Below are positions 51,986-61,334 of a DNA stretch of 64,000 bases, piece by piece. How positions within the stretch are numbered: position 1 is the first letter of the stretch; each line of letters opens with the position of its first letter. The notes below the pieces were generated by a model, which searched no databases, was not told the origin of the DNA, and was given only the letters and a program-made list of their open reading frames with translations. Location: positions 629,266-693,265 of the forward strand of contig NZ_JBDIVE010000002.1 of NCBI RefSeq assembly GCF_039631295.1. The letters are read 5' to 3'. The stretch comes from Viridibacterium sediminicola. Its GTDB lineage: Bacteria > Pseudomonadota > Gammaproteobacteria > Burkholderiales > Rhodocyclaceae. The position numbers and the translations under genes are program-made.

Positions 51986-53446
51986 TTACTTGGCGGCGCC
52001 TGCGCCCGTGTTGAGGTACTCGCCCAGATAGGGATCGGACGTTGTGCCGTAGTTGACCGGGTTGGAGCTGCTCCAGTCCTTCCACGGCGTCGTGGTATTG
52101 ATGAAGGCGTCGATCTTCACGCCGCGCAGGATCATCTTGCCGATCGGGCTCGACAGGCTGCTTTGCGGCCATTGGCGCGCAAAGGAAACATTGCTCGCCC
52201 CGTTCGAGCCGGTGAAGGAGCCACCATTGAACAGGAAGCCGTAATTGCCGGCCTGGGTGCTCGGTGCGCCGATGGTGCTGCCGTTCTTGCCGCGCGCGGC
52301 GGTGTAGTTGATCTGGCAATTGTCGAACACGCCAGTGCCGGCGCCGAAGATGAAATCGACATCGCCTTCAACATAGCAGTTCTGCGCGTAGAAGCGCTTG
52401 CCGGCACCATCGACCCACAGCGTGTCCTGATTGCCGTACATCCGCACATTGTCGACATGCACTTGGTCGGCAACGGTGTAGACGGCCACCGCCTGATCCG
52501 TGCCCGAACCGCTCTCGACACGGCTATTGGTGATGGTCAGGTTCTTGGCTTCAAAACCGGTGTTCTGGATGATGAAGGCCGCGGAGCAGGTCGTGCCGAT
52601 GGCGCTGCCCTTGCCTGCGCAGGAATTCACCCAGGACTGGCCCGCGCTCGTGTAATTGCTGGCCTTCACCATTGCCGCATATTCGCTGCCGCTTTGCAGC
52701 GCGCTGGTGGCGATCTGGATCTTCACCGAAGACGCTGCACCCGTGCTGTAAAGCGTGATCGGCGGGCCTGAGGGCACGAAGACCAGCTCGTTATAGGTCC
52801 CTGCCGTCACCAGGATGTATTTGCGCGTCGAGCCTCCGGCATTGATCGCAGCATTGATGGCCGACTGCACGGTCTTGTAGCTGCCGCTGCTGCTGACCGT
52901 GTAATCCGGCGTGCTGGGCGTGCTGATGGCCGCCGGCGTCCAGCTGCCCAGGTATTTGGCAACGGTGAAATTGGCGGCGACCGCGGCGCTCAGCTGTGGC
53001 CGCGTGGCGGTCGAGGCCGGCGCGCTGGTGGCGGCAGACGAGGCCGAGCTTGAAGCCTTGGAAGAACTGGACGAACTGGCCGCAGCGCTTGACTTGCTCG
53101 AAGCCGCCGCCGAGCTGCTCGACTTCGATGAGCTGCTGCTGGCGACGCTGGACGATGTGCTGGAAGAAGCGCTTGACGAAGCGCTGGCCGTCGGCCCGAC
53201 CGAACACCAGGCGCTGCTGGTAAAGCTATTGCTCGGGAACAGCGCGGTGCTGCAGGTGAAAGAGCCGCTCAGCGTCGTATAGACGAAAGAACCGCTCTTG
53301 CCGAGCGCCACCGTATGGGTGCCACTCATGGTGCAGGTGCTGCCGACCTGCGCGCACTTGGTATAGCCCGAAGGGTAGTCGGTTGCCGCCAAGGCGCCAC
53401 CGGCCATGCCGAGCGCCAGGGCGCCCAGCAGAAGCTTGCTGTTCAT
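51986..53446 (-). CDS. Secreted pectinesterase (carbohydrate esterase family 8) with N-terminal binding-like domain
   Basis: This 486-residue protein removes methyl esters from pectin outside the cell. A signal peptide (MNSKLLLGALALGMAGGALA) is followed by a small cysteine-bearing domain (residues about 21-85, YTKCAQVGSTCTMSGTHTVA) like those attached to other plant-wall enzymes. A Ser/Ala-rich linker of about 65 residues leads to the CE8 beta-helix. Catalytic motifs are TDQAVAVYTV, YGNQDTLWV (Asp), EGDVDFIFGAG (nucleophile Asp) and FARQWPQSS (Arg). A GGAGA site precedes the ATG. Its product would feed lyases and finally the cytoplasmic oligogalacturonate lyase. Confidence 0.92.
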   Translation of the reverse strand: MNSKLLLGALALGMAGGALAATDYPSGYTKCAQVGSTCTMSGTHTVALGKSGSFVYTTLSGSFTCSTALFPSNSFTSSAWCSVGPTASASSSASSSTSSSVASSSSSKSSSSAAASSKSSAAASSSSSSKASSSASSAATSAPASTATRPQLSAAVAANFTVAKYLGSWTPAAISTPSTPDYTVSSSGSYKTVQSAINAAINAGGSTRKYILVTAGTYNELVFVPSGPPITLYSTGAASSVKIQIATSALQSGSEYAAMVKASNYTSAGQSWVNSCAGKGSAIGTTCSAAFIIQNTGFEAKNLTITNSRVESGSGTDQAVAVYTVADQVHVDNVRMYGNQDTLWVDGAGKRFYAQNCYVEGDVDFIFGAGTGVFDNCQINYTAARGKNGSTIGAPSTQAGNYGFLFNGGSFTGSNGASNVSFARQWPQSSLSSPIGKMILRGVKIDAFINTTTPWKDWSSSNPVNYGTTSDPYLGEYLNTGAGAAK

Positions 53447-53619
53447 GAATTGTCTCCAGTCTGATGTATGCCGGATCAATCAATGCACGCTTCTGCGCAT
53501 CGCAGCCCCGGTCCTGACGATCATTCGTCGCCAGGGCGCATCCTAGTCTTCGTGGCGACGGGCGTCACACGGCAATGCAGCAGCATCTGCCGCAAACACC
53601 AAAAACATCAAATATGCGA

Positions 53620-55395
53620 TCAGGCTTGCTGGATCGCGTACATCGCACCGAAGCGCGTCGAGGGGTCGTGCGCCAGTTGCTGGAAGCCGCCCTGCTCGAT
53701 CAGCTGGCCGCGTTCGAAGACGAGGATCTTGTCCGCCTCCTTGAGCGTGCTGATGCGGTGCGCGACGATGATCATGGTGCGCCCGGCGCCGTACTCGGCG
53801 ATCAGGCCCTGCATGACCGTCTGCTCGGTGGCCGAATCAAGGGCCGAGGTGGCCTCGTCGAGCAGCATGATCTGCGCATTGCGGCAGATCGCCCGCGCAA
53901 TGCCGATGCGCTGACGCTCGCCGCCCGACAGCGAATAGCCGCGCTCGCCAACCACCGTATCGAGGCCCTCGGGCAGGCGCGCGATGAGATCGTCCAGACA
54001 GGCGATCTGGCAGGCGCGCTGCAGCAAGGCCGGCGTCACTTCGCGCGTCATGGTGATGTTTTCTTTGAGCGAGAAGTTGAACATCTCGGTCTCCTGCAGC
54101 ACCACGGCGATGTTCGCGGTCAGCTCCTCATGGCGGATCGCATTGATCGGCACACCACCGATCTTCAGTGCGCCCGCCTCGATGTGATAGAGCCCCAGCA
54201 AAAGCTTGATCAGGGTGGACTTGCCCGAGCCGGAATGGCCCGCGATGCCGACAATCTGGCCGCGCAGCACCTCCAGCGACAGCGGCCCGACGGCGGGCTT
54301 GTCGCCATAGCGGAAGAAGGCATCGACCAGCTCGATCTTGCGCCAGTCAGTCGGGAACTTCTGCTCGCCCTTGGAGAGCGAATTGTCGCTCCAGAACAGC
54401 GGCATCATGCGCGCCAGGTTCGATTTGCGCTCGATCATCAGCTGCAGGCGGTCGGTGAAATCCACCGAGGAGTCACGCAGCTTGTCGAAGTACACCGCAT
54501 AGGTCAGGAAAAAACCCGGCGAGAGCTGGCCATGCATGACCATGTAGCCGATCACCAGCAAGTAGCTGCCCCAGCAAATGCCATTGTGCAGCTGGAAGCA
54601 CATCCACTTGGTGTTGCCCAGGCGCAGGCGCTCGTAGGAGAGCTGGCGCGCCAGTTCCTCGCGCGCGGCAATGGTGTTGGTCATGCCGCCGGCCGCGCCC
54701 ATGGCTTTCACGGCGAGGATGTTGGAAGCGCTCTCGACAAAGCTGCCGCTGGCGTTTTCCATCGACTTGTTGATGCGGTCGGAGAGCCGTGCGATGCGGT
54801 AATCGAAATACAGCTCGGTGCCCATCAGCACGCTGAGGTAGTAAACAAAGAACAGGATGAAGGCCGGGTGCAGGAACAGACAGGCGATCAGCGAGCCGAT
54901 GAAGGACACGATGGCGGGAAACAGGTTGTTGAGCACATCGCCAGTCCACTCGCGCACCGACTCGGCGCCGGTGAGGATGCGCTGCGCCTTGTTGCCGGTG
55001 CTCTCGGTCTGATGCCAGGCCAGCGAGGAGTCGAGCAGGCGCTCGAAGCCCCAGACCTTGGCGCGGTAGCGGGCATTCAGGCTGATCCGCCCGAGCACGC
55101 GCTTGCTGCTCAGGCGCACCATCGACACCAGCACATGCCCGCCGGCGAGAATCGCCACCATCCACACGAAACTGCTGATCGCCGGTTGCGTGGCCGGGTC
55201 GGCCTTGACGTAGGCAATGAGGAAATTCGCCATCAGCCCGACCATATAGGGCGGCACCATGGTGTAGGAGAGCGCGCAGACCAGCACGACGAGGAAGCCC
55301 AGATACTGCCAGCGCTCCTGATCCAGGAAGTACCACAGCGCGCGCGGCAGATCGAAAAATGAAAACTGCTCCGGCTCGCGGATTGTTGGGCGCAT
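53620..55395 (-). CDS. ABC transporter ATP-binding/permease fusion (exporter type)
   Basis: This 591-residue half-transporter has six membrane helices (residues about 25-320) and a nucleotide-binding domain with Walker A GHSGSGKS (about 386-393), Q-loop VVLQETEMF, signature LSGGERQR, Walker B IMLLDEATSALD and H-loop IVAHR. It would dimerise and export a lipid, peptide or drug. There is no cysteine-protease domain and no accessory gene beside it. It diverges from the O-mannosyltransferase-like gene. The substrate is unknown. Confidence 0.9.
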   Translation of the reverse strand: MRPTIREPEQFSFFDLPRALWYFLDQERWQYLGFLVVLVCALSYTMVPPYMVGLMANFLIAYVKADPATQPAISSFVWMVAILAGGHVLVSMVRLSSKRVLGRISLNARYRAKVWGFERLLDSSLAWHQTESTGNKAQRILTGAESVREWTGDVLNNLFPAIVSFIGSLIACLFLHPAFILFFVYYLSVLMGTELYFDYRIARLSDRINKSMENASGSFVESASNILAVKAMGAAGGMTNTIAAREELARQLSYERLRLGNTKWMCFQLHNGICWGSYLLVIGYMVMHGQLSPGFFLTYAVYFDKLRDSSVDFTDRLQLMIERKSNLARMMPLFWSDNSLSKGEQKFPTDWRKIELVDAFFRYGDKPAVGPLSLEVLRGQIVGIAGHSGSGKSTLIKLLLGLYHIEAGALKIGGVPINAIRHEELTANIAVVLQETEMFNFSLKENITMTREVTPALLQRACQIACLDDLIARLPEGLDTVVGERGYSLSGGERQRIGIARAICRNAQIMLLDEATSALDSATEQTVMQGLIAEYGAGRTMIIVAHRISTLKEADKILVFERGQLIEQGGFQQLAHDPSTRFGAMYAIQQA

Positions 55396-55504
55396 GCAGA
55401 ACTCCGGGTGTGACGTGCTTGACGGGCAGGACCAGCGCCACGGGAATGCGCTCGGGCACGCCGTCTGCCGCAGATGCCTATTTTACGACGGATCACCGGG
55501 CAAC

Positions 55505-55525
55505 TTGATTCAGCGCATGAATCAA
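55505..55525. promoter_or_regulatory. Palindromic operator candidate in a divergent promoter region
   Basis: TTGATTC and GAATCAA are perfect seven-base half-sites separated by seven bases. A perfect -35 hexamer TTGACA lies at 55542-55547 on the plus strand, with only a weak -10 (TGCAAA at 55564-55569). The region separates the ABC exporter gene (minus) from the glycosyltransferase gene (plus). The bound regulator is unknown. Confidence 0.45.
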
Positions 55526-55617
55526 ATTCACCTGTACATGATTGACATCAGTCTTCAAGGCCTTGCAAACTCGCGGACCAGCGGGCAACCACAGTCCGCA
55601 CAGCGAGTGAGGAACAG

Positions 55618-57231
55618 ATGGCTGCACCTAAAAAAGAGACTCCGCCCAGCAGTGCGCCCGCGACAGCCAAAGCTCAGGTCCAGCTTGAGCGCGCATCGCT
55701 GCCTCTCTACCTCCAGCCGGCTGCTCCGCTACTCTCCGCCATCGCCCGCCTGCCCGCACGCATCCGCACCCTGCTCTGCCTGCTGGTGGTCAGCATCCTG
55801 GCCAGCTGCATGTATTTTGTCGGCAACGACCAGCCGCCCTACCCGTTCTGGGACGAGAACTATCACATGACCTCGGCGCAACGCTATGTCGAGGGACTGG
55901 GCCATTTCGAACCGCACCCGCCGCTGGGGCTGCTGCTGATTGCCGCGGGTGAATCGATGTCGCACGCCAATGACGCCATCAACAAACACCAACTGGTCGT
56001 AGACAAGTATCTGGAGGGCGACAAGCTGCCCGCTGGCTTCAGCTTCGCCGGCATGCGCATGATGCCCAGCCTGTTTGCCGCAGCCACCGCGCTGCTGTTT
56101 TTCGGACTGATGCTGAGCCTCACCGAGAACCGCCTGTTCGCCCTGCTCTTCTCGACGCTCTATCTGTTCGAGAACGCCTACATCGTGCATTTTCGCGCCG
56201 TGCATCTGGACAGCTTCCAGATGTTCTTCTGCGTCGGCCTGCTGTGGACCTTCATCCATCTGTGGAAGCGTGCTGCGCCGCTCAAATGGCCGCACTATGT
56301 CGGCATGGGCGCGCTCGTCGCCCTAGCCATGATGGTCAAGGTCAATGCCGCCCTGTTCCTGGTGCTGTTCCCGCTGATCTATTTCAAGGATGCCGCCAGC
56401 CAGACCAGGCCACTGATCGAACGCCCCACCGACTTCCTGCTCAAGACCGGGGTCACCATCGTGACCATCGTGGCGATCTTCCTGGCGGTGTTCACGGTGC
56501 ACGTCGCGATTGGCCACAAGATGCCCGATCTGGCCACCTCGGCTGCGCGGCAGGATCTTGAGAACATGTCCGCGCCCTACCGTGAATACCTGACGCAGAA
56601 CCAGTCGATCTCTCCGCGCATCGTGGTCAGCGCCATGTCCGACTATTTCAAGTTCATGGACAAGGACCACCTCGGTGTGCCCAAGCTGGACATCTGCAAG
56701 CCCGGCGAGAACGGCTCCCACCCGCTGCACTGGCCGGTGCATGACAAGACGATCAACTACCGCTGGGATTCCGCCGACGGCAAGACCAGCTACGTGCAGC
56801 TGACCGGCAACCAGTTCAGCTGGTTCCTCGGCCTGGCCGCGGTGATCTACTCGCTGATCCTGATCATCAACCACCGACTCAACAAGCTGCCGGTCGACAA
56901 CGCCCGCACCTATCATCTGATCGAGGTCTTTACCGGAATTTACATCGTCTTCATGGCGCTGCACCTCTACCTCGGCACGCAGCGCGTGATGTATCTCTAT
57001 CACTACTTCCTGGGCCTGCTGCTCACCTATGTGCTGCTGGTCCTCAACTGGATCTACCTGAGCGATCTGCATAAGGCCAGCCTGCGCCAACGCATCGGCA
57101 CGGCTTCGCTGATCGCAGGCTGTATCATTGCCAGCTGCCTGTTCTTCCTGCCCCTGAACAATCATTGGCCCCTGAGCAAGGGGCAGTGCGAAATGCGCAA
57201 TGTATTCATGCAGATTGTGGAATGCCAGTAG
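55618..57231 (+). CDS. Protein O-mannosyltransferase-like glycosyltransferase (GT39 family)
   Basis: This 537-residue integral membrane protein has about ten helices. The first large periplasmic loop has the acidic catalytic pair in FWDENYHMTSAQRYVEGLGH and the HPPLG motif (FEPHPPLGLLLIA), which match the DE and HPPL signatures of polyprenyl-phosphate-mannose-protein mannosyltransferases. A later loop carries HPLHWPVHDKTINYRW, and the C-terminus ends with WPLSKGQCEMRN. It would transfer a sugar from a lipid carrier to exported protein. It lies 200 bases upstream of the type I secretion operon. Donor and acceptor are not known. Confidence 0.82.
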   Translation: MAAPKKETPPSSAPATAKAQVQLERASLPLYLQPAAPLLSAIARLPARIRTLLCLLVVSILASCMYFVGNDQPPYPFWDENYHMTSAQRYVEGLGHFEPHPPLGLLLIAAGESMSHANDAINKHQLVVDKYLEGDKLPAGFSFAGMRMMPSLFAAATALLFFGLMLSLTENRLFALLFSTLYLFENAYIVHFRAVHLDSFQMFFCVGLLWTFIHLWKRAAPLKWPHYVGMGALVALAMMVKVNAALFLVLFPLIYFKDAASQTRPLIERPTDFLLKTGVTIVTIVAIFLAVFTVHVAIGHKMPDLATSAARQDLENMSAPYREYLTQNQSISPRIVVSAMSDYFKFMDKDHLGVPKLDICKPGENGSHPLHWPVHDKTINYRWDSADGKTSYVQLTGNQFSWFLGLAAVIYSLILIINHRLNKLPVDNARTYHLIEVFTGIYIVFMALHLYLGTQRVMYLYHYFLGLLLTYVLLVLNWIYLSDLHKASLRQRIGTASLIAGCIIASCLFFLPLNNHWPLSKGQCEMRNVFMQIVECQ

Positions 57232-57310
57232 GCAAGCCGCCTGGCCCGGCGGTCGGAGCTGAAGCATCAATCAGCCCTAAAGCCGGGTCTCCCCCCTGCC
57301 GTTAAGCAAT

Positions 57311-57420
57311 AAGCCACCTCCGTTAATCGGAGCAGGCTTGGGGTTGCATTCTGAACAGATATGCGGACCGGAGCATTCTCCTCCGGTCTGAGTCACCCGC
57401 AATCGACTGCGGGTTCTTCT
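57311..57420 (+). ncRNA. Structured leader with three stem-loops, the last terminator-like
   Basis: Stem 1 is AAGCC-AC-CTCCG with CGGAG-CA-GGCTT (57311-57339). Stem 2 is GACCGGAG with CTCCGGTC (57366-57388). Stem 3 is ACCCGCA with TGCGGGT (57395-57414) followed by TCTTCTT. Stem 3 ends 22 bases before the start codon of the first secretion-operon gene. The set could be the transcription terminator of the upstream gene, an attenuator, or a riboswitch of an unrecognised class; no known riboswitch consensus was seen. Confidence 0.5.
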
Positions 57421-57436
57421 TGTAGAGCGAGCCAGC

Positions 57437-57754
57437 ATGCCATATGTACGCAGAAACGCCGAAGGGTGTATCGTCGCCCTCCTGGATGCCGCAGAGTTTC
57501 AAGATCAAGAATTCCTGCCGGCGCGAGATGCGCAGGTGCTCGACTTTCTAGGGCTGGCTGAAGCCCAGTTCAGCTCGCTGGACGCCGACTTCATTCGCGT
57601 GGTCGAAGATTTGATCGATGTGCTGATCGTCAGCGGCGTCCTGCGCATGACCGATCTGCCCGGCGAGGCCCAGCGCAAGCTGCTCGCCCGCAAGGATGTC
57701 CGGCGCAAGCTAACTGGCGCGCTGGACCTCCTCGATAACAGCGACGTCATCTAA
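57437..57754 (+). CDS. Conserved small protein of unknown function
   Basis: This 105-residue soluble protein contains FIRVVEDLIDVLIVSGVLRM and TDLPGEAQRKLLARKDVRRK. It resembles a short proteobacterial family that databases often label, without evidence, as tryptophan-synthase-beta-like. It lies 28 bases before the type I secretion ATPase and so is probably in its operon. The acidic helix-rich sequence gives no catalytic clue. Confidence 0.72.
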   Translation: MPYVRRNAEGCIVALLDAAEFQDQEFLPARDAQVLDFLGLAEAQFSSLDADFIRVVEDLIDVLIVSGVLRMTDLPGEAQRKLLARKDVRRKLTGALDLLDNSDVI

Positions 57755-57782
57755 GACCTAAAATCAGAACGGTGCCCGCCCC

Positions 57783-59960
57783 ATGACAGAGCCCCTTGCC
57801 AAGCCGCCTGCAGCAACCGCCGGCTGGTCGATCAATCCCCATAACAGTCATGTAGACCCGCTCATTGACTGCCTGGTCCTACTAACCCGCCATCACGGCA
57901 GCCCGATGACGGCCGAGGCCTTGGCCGCAGGCCTGCCACGCGTAGACAATCTGCTGCCGCCCTCGCAGTTGGCGCGCGCCGCCAGCCGTGCCGGACTGTC
58001 GTCTCGACTGGCCAAGCTGAGTCTGGACAAGCTACGCGCCCACCAGCTGCCAGCACTGCTGCTGCTCAAGGACAAACAAGCCTGCCTGCTGATGGAAGTC
58101 AGCCAGGACGGCCAGTGCCTGATCCGCGAGCCTGATTCGCCTGATGCCGCACGCAAGGTGCCGATGGACGAGCTGTCCAAGCACTACAGCGGCATGCTGG
58201 CGATCATCAAGCCGCGCTTCCGCTTCGATGCGCGTGCGCCGGAAATCGGCAATGTCCGCGGCCGCCACTGGTTCTGGGGCGCCATCTTCAGTAACTGGCG
58301 CCTGTATCGCGATGCGCTGCTGGCGGCACTGTTGGTGAATATCTTCTCGACCATCATCCCGCTGTATTCGATGAATGTGTATGACCGCGTGGTACCCAAT
58401 CACGCTATCGAAACGCTCTGGGTGCTCTCCATCGGCGCGCTGCTGATGCTGCTCTTCGACCTGAGCCTGCGCACCATACGCGCCTACATCATCGATACCG
58501 CCAGCCGGCGCATCGATGTATCGCTGTCAGCCCTGATCATGGAACGCGTGCTGGGCATGAAGATGTCCTCGCGCCCCTCTTCGGTGGGGTCCTTCGCCGC
58601 CAACCTGCGCGCCTTCGAAGGTGTGCGCGACTTCGTCGCCTCGGCCACGGTGACCACCCTGGTCGATCTGCCTTTCGTCTTCATCTTCCTGCTGGTGATG
58701 GTCTGGATCGCGCCCTGGATGGCCGTGCCCTCACTAGTCGGCATGGCGCTGATCATCGGCGTGGCCTGGGTGACCCAGGCCAAGATGCATGAGCTGACCG
58801 AAACGACTTACCGCGCTGGCGCCCAGCGCAATGCCACCCTGATCGAAAGTCTGGTCGGTCTGGAAACGCTCAAGGCGCTCGGCGCCGAAGCGGAGTTCCA
58901 GCGTCGCTGGGAGCGTTCCACGCAGTTCATCGCACAAGTGAGCAACCGCACCCGCTTGCTGTCGGCCGGCACGGTGAACTTCTCGGTGATGATCCAGCAG
59001 CTAACCAATATCTGCACGGTGATGGTTGGCGTGTATCTGCTCGCCGATGGGGAATTGACCACCGGTGCAATCATCGCTGGCGGCATGCTGTCAGGCCGCA
59101 TCCTGTCGCCGCTGGGTCAGGTCGCCGGGCTGATGATGCAATTCCAGGGCGCACGTACCGGCCTGGAGTCGCTGGAGCTGCAAATGGCCATGCCAGTCGA
59201 GCGACCGCCGGGACACTCCTTTGTGCACCGTCCGCAATTCAATGGCGACATTGAATTCAAGGATGTCAGCTTTGCCTATCCGGGGCGCGACCAAGCAGTC
59301 CTGCGCAAGGTGAATCTGAAGATTCGCGCGGGCGAAAAGGTCGGCGTAATCGGCCGCATCGGCTCCGGTAAAACGACGCTCGAAAAGCTGATCCTGGGTC
59401 TGTATGAACCCAGCGAAGGCGCGGTGCTGATCGATGGCGTCGATGCGCGCCAGATCGACCCGGCCGAGTTGCGTCGCGCAATCGGCTTCGTCTCTCAGGA
59501 CTCGAACCTGTTCTACGGCACGCTCAAGGAAAACATCGCGCTGGGCACGCCCTTTGCCGACGATGCAGCGATCCTCGCCGCAGCCCAGCTCGGCGGCGTC
59601 ACCGACTTTGCCAACGCACATCCTCAGGGTTTTGACATGCTGATCGGCGAACGCGGCGAATCCCTCTCGGGCGGCCAGCGACAATCAGTGGCCATTGCGC
59701 GCGCACTGATCAACGACCCGCCCATGCTCTTGCTCGACGAACCGAGCTCAAGCATGGACCACCAGAGTGAAGAACAGCTCAAGCAGCGCCTGCGCGCCTT
59801 TGCCACCCACAAGACGGTGCTGCTGATCACCCACCGCACCTCCCTGCTCGACCTGGTCGACCGCCTGATCGTCATCGACAACGGCGCGATTGTCGCCGAC
59901 GGGACCAAGGCCCAGGTCATCGAGGCCTTGCAACATGGCCGCATCGGGAGAGCCGCATGA
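57783..59960 (+). CDS. Type I secretion ABC transporter, LapB/LssB type
   Basis: This 725-residue inner-membrane ATPase drives export of the adhesin encoded downstream. The N-terminal C39-like domain (residues about 15-140, DPLIDCLVLLTRHHGSPMTA) is degenerate and probably docks the substrate without cutting it. Membrane helices follow (about 165-440). The nucleotide-binding domain has Walker A GRIGSGKTT (about 523), signature LSGGQRQS (about 627) and Walker B LLLDEPSSSMD. It overlaps the membrane-fusion gene by ATGA. The outer-membrane TolC-type partner is not in the window. Confidence 0.93.
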   Translation: MTEPLAKPPAATAGWSINPHNSHVDPLIDCLVLLTRHHGSPMTAEALAAGLPRVDNLLPPSQLARAASRAGLSSRLAKLSLDKLRAHQLPALLLLKDKQACLLMEVSQDGQCLIREPDSPDAARKVPMDELSKHYSGMLAIIKPRFRFDARAPEIGNVRGRHWFWGAIFSNWRLYRDALLAALLVNIFSTIIPLYSMNVYDRVVPNHAIETLWVLSIGALLMLLFDLSLRTIRAYIIDTASRRIDVSLSALIMERVLGMKMSSRPSSVGSFAANLRAFEGVRDFVASATVTTLVDLPFVFIFLLVMVWIAPWMAVPSLVGMALIIGVAWVTQAKMHELTETTYRAGAQRNATLIESLVGLETLKALGAEAEFQRRWERSTQFIAQVSNRTRLLSAGTVNFSVMIQQLTNICTVMVGVYLLADGELTTGAIIAGGMLSGRILSPLGQVAGLMMQFQGARTGLESLELQMAMPVERPPGHSFVHRPQFNGDIEFKDVSFAYPGRDQAVLRKVNLKIRAGEKVGVIGRIGSGKTTLEKLILGLYEPSEGAVLIDGVDARQIDPAELRRAIGFVSQDSNLFYGTLKENIALGTPFADDAAILAAAQLGGVTDFANAHPQGFDMLIGERGESLSGGQRQSVAIARALINDPPMLLLDEPSSSMDHQSEEQLKQRLRAFATHKTVLLITHRTSLLDLVDRLIVIDNGAIVADGTKAQVIEALQHGRIGRAA

Positions 59961-61330
59961 AAAAGTTCATCCAGTGGTTTTCAATGCACTTCGATGCAGC
60001 CATGGACCGTAGCCAGCATATGGCCCGCCACGAAGAGGCGGATTTCGAAGCCGACGCCGACTGGGCCTACAGCGAACAGACGCCGCGCGGTGCCCGTGTT
60101 GCCGTGTGGATGGGGGGCGGCTTTTTCCTGGTAGCGATCATCTGGGCCGCCCTGGCCGAGGTGGACGAAGTCACCCGCGGCCAGGGTAAGGTCATCACCT
60201 CGCGCCAGGTTCAAGTCATCCAGAGTCTGGACGGCGGCATCGTCTCGGAAATCCTCGTCAAGGAAGGTCAGCAAGTCAAAACCGGAGAGCTGCTGCTAAA
60301 AATCGACCCGACCCGTTTTGTGTCGAACTTCAACGAGAACCGCGCCGACTTCCTGTCGCTGCAAACCAAGGCCGCACGCCTGCGCGCACTGGCCGAGGGC
60401 ACGCCCTTCAGCGTGCCGCCCGAGGTACAGTCGGACGCAGCTGAATCGGTGGAGGCCGAGCGCAGCCTCTATATGGCCAAGCGCTCCGAGCTGGATGCCA
60501 ATATTGGCATCGCACGTCAGCAGCTGACACAGCGCAATCAGGAACTGCTGGACCTGCGCGCCAAGCGCGATGCAGCAGCCCAGGCCCTGGACCTGACCTC
60601 GCAAGAGCTCGACAAGACCCGCCCGCTGCGTGCCAGCGGTGCCGTGTCCGAGGTAGAGCTGCTGCGCCTGGAGCGCGATGTTGCGCGCTATCGCGGAGAA
60701 AAGGATTCGTCCGCAGCGCAGATTCCGCGCATCGAGGCGGCCATTTCCGAAGCGCAGCGCAAGATCCAGGAAATCGAAATCACCTTCCGCAACCAGGCAC
60801 GCACCGAGCTCTCCGACACCCTCGCCAAGCTCTCTCGCCTGAACGAAGGCAGCGTCGCCCTGGCCGACCGCGTCAAGCAGTCGGATATCCGCTCGCCGGT
60901 CAATGGCACGGTCAAGCAGCTGCTGTTCAATACCGTCGGCGGCGTCGTGATGCCGGCCAAGGACATCATCGAGATCGTGCCAAGCGACGATGCGCTGGTC
61001 CTCGAAGCCCGCGTCCAGCCACGCGACATTGCCTTCCTGCACCCGGGTCAGAAAGCGCTGGTGAAATTCACCGCCTATGACTTCTCGATCTACGGCGGCC
61101 TGGATGCCACGCTCGAGCACATTGGCGCCGACACCATCGTGGATGAAAAAGGTAATGCATATTATGTTGTACGCGTCAGAACGGCTTCGACTACGCTAGG
61201 GAAGGAAAAACTGCCCATCATCCCCGGCATGGTGGCCGAGGTGGACATCCTGACCGGCAAGAAGTCCGTCCTCAGCTACCTGATCAAACCCGTACTGCGA
61301 GCCCGCGCCAACGCCTTGACCGAGAGATAA
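59957..61330 (+). CDS. Type I secretion membrane fusion protein, HlyD/LapC type
   Basis: This 457-residue protein spans the periplasm to link the ABC transporter with the outer-membrane channel. One membrane helix (VAVWMGGGFFLVAIIWAALA, about residues 49-68) is followed by a biotinyl-lipoyl-like segment (QVIQSLDGGIVSEILVKEGQ). A long helical hairpin (about 150-290) comes next, and then a beta-rich C-terminus with DIRSPVNGTVKQLLFNTVGG and GLDATLEHIGADTI typical of HlyD. The start overlaps the ABC gene stop by four bases. Confidence 0.94.
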   Translation: MKKFIQWFSMHFDAAMDRSQHMARHEEADFEADADWAYSEQTPRGARVAVWMGGGFFLVAIIWAALAEVDEVTRGQGKVITSRQVQVIQSLDGGIVSEILVKEGQQVKTGELLLKIDPTRFVSNFNENRADFLSLQTKAARLRALAEGTPFSVPPEVQSDAAESVEAERSLYMAKRSELDANIGIARQQLTQRNQELLDLRAKRDAAAQALDLTSQELDKTRPLRASGAVSEVELLRLERDVARYRGEKDSSAAQIPRIEAAISEAQRKIQEIEITFRNQARTELSDTLAKLSRLNEGSVALADRVKQSDIRSPVNGTVKQLLFNTVGGVVMPAKDIIEIVPSDDALVLEARVQPRDIAFLHPGQKALVKFTAYDFSIYGGLDATLEHIGADTIVDEKGNAYYVVRVRTASTTLGKEKLPIIPGMVAEVDILTGKKSVLSYLIKPVLRARANALTER

Positions 61331-61334
61331 GTGC

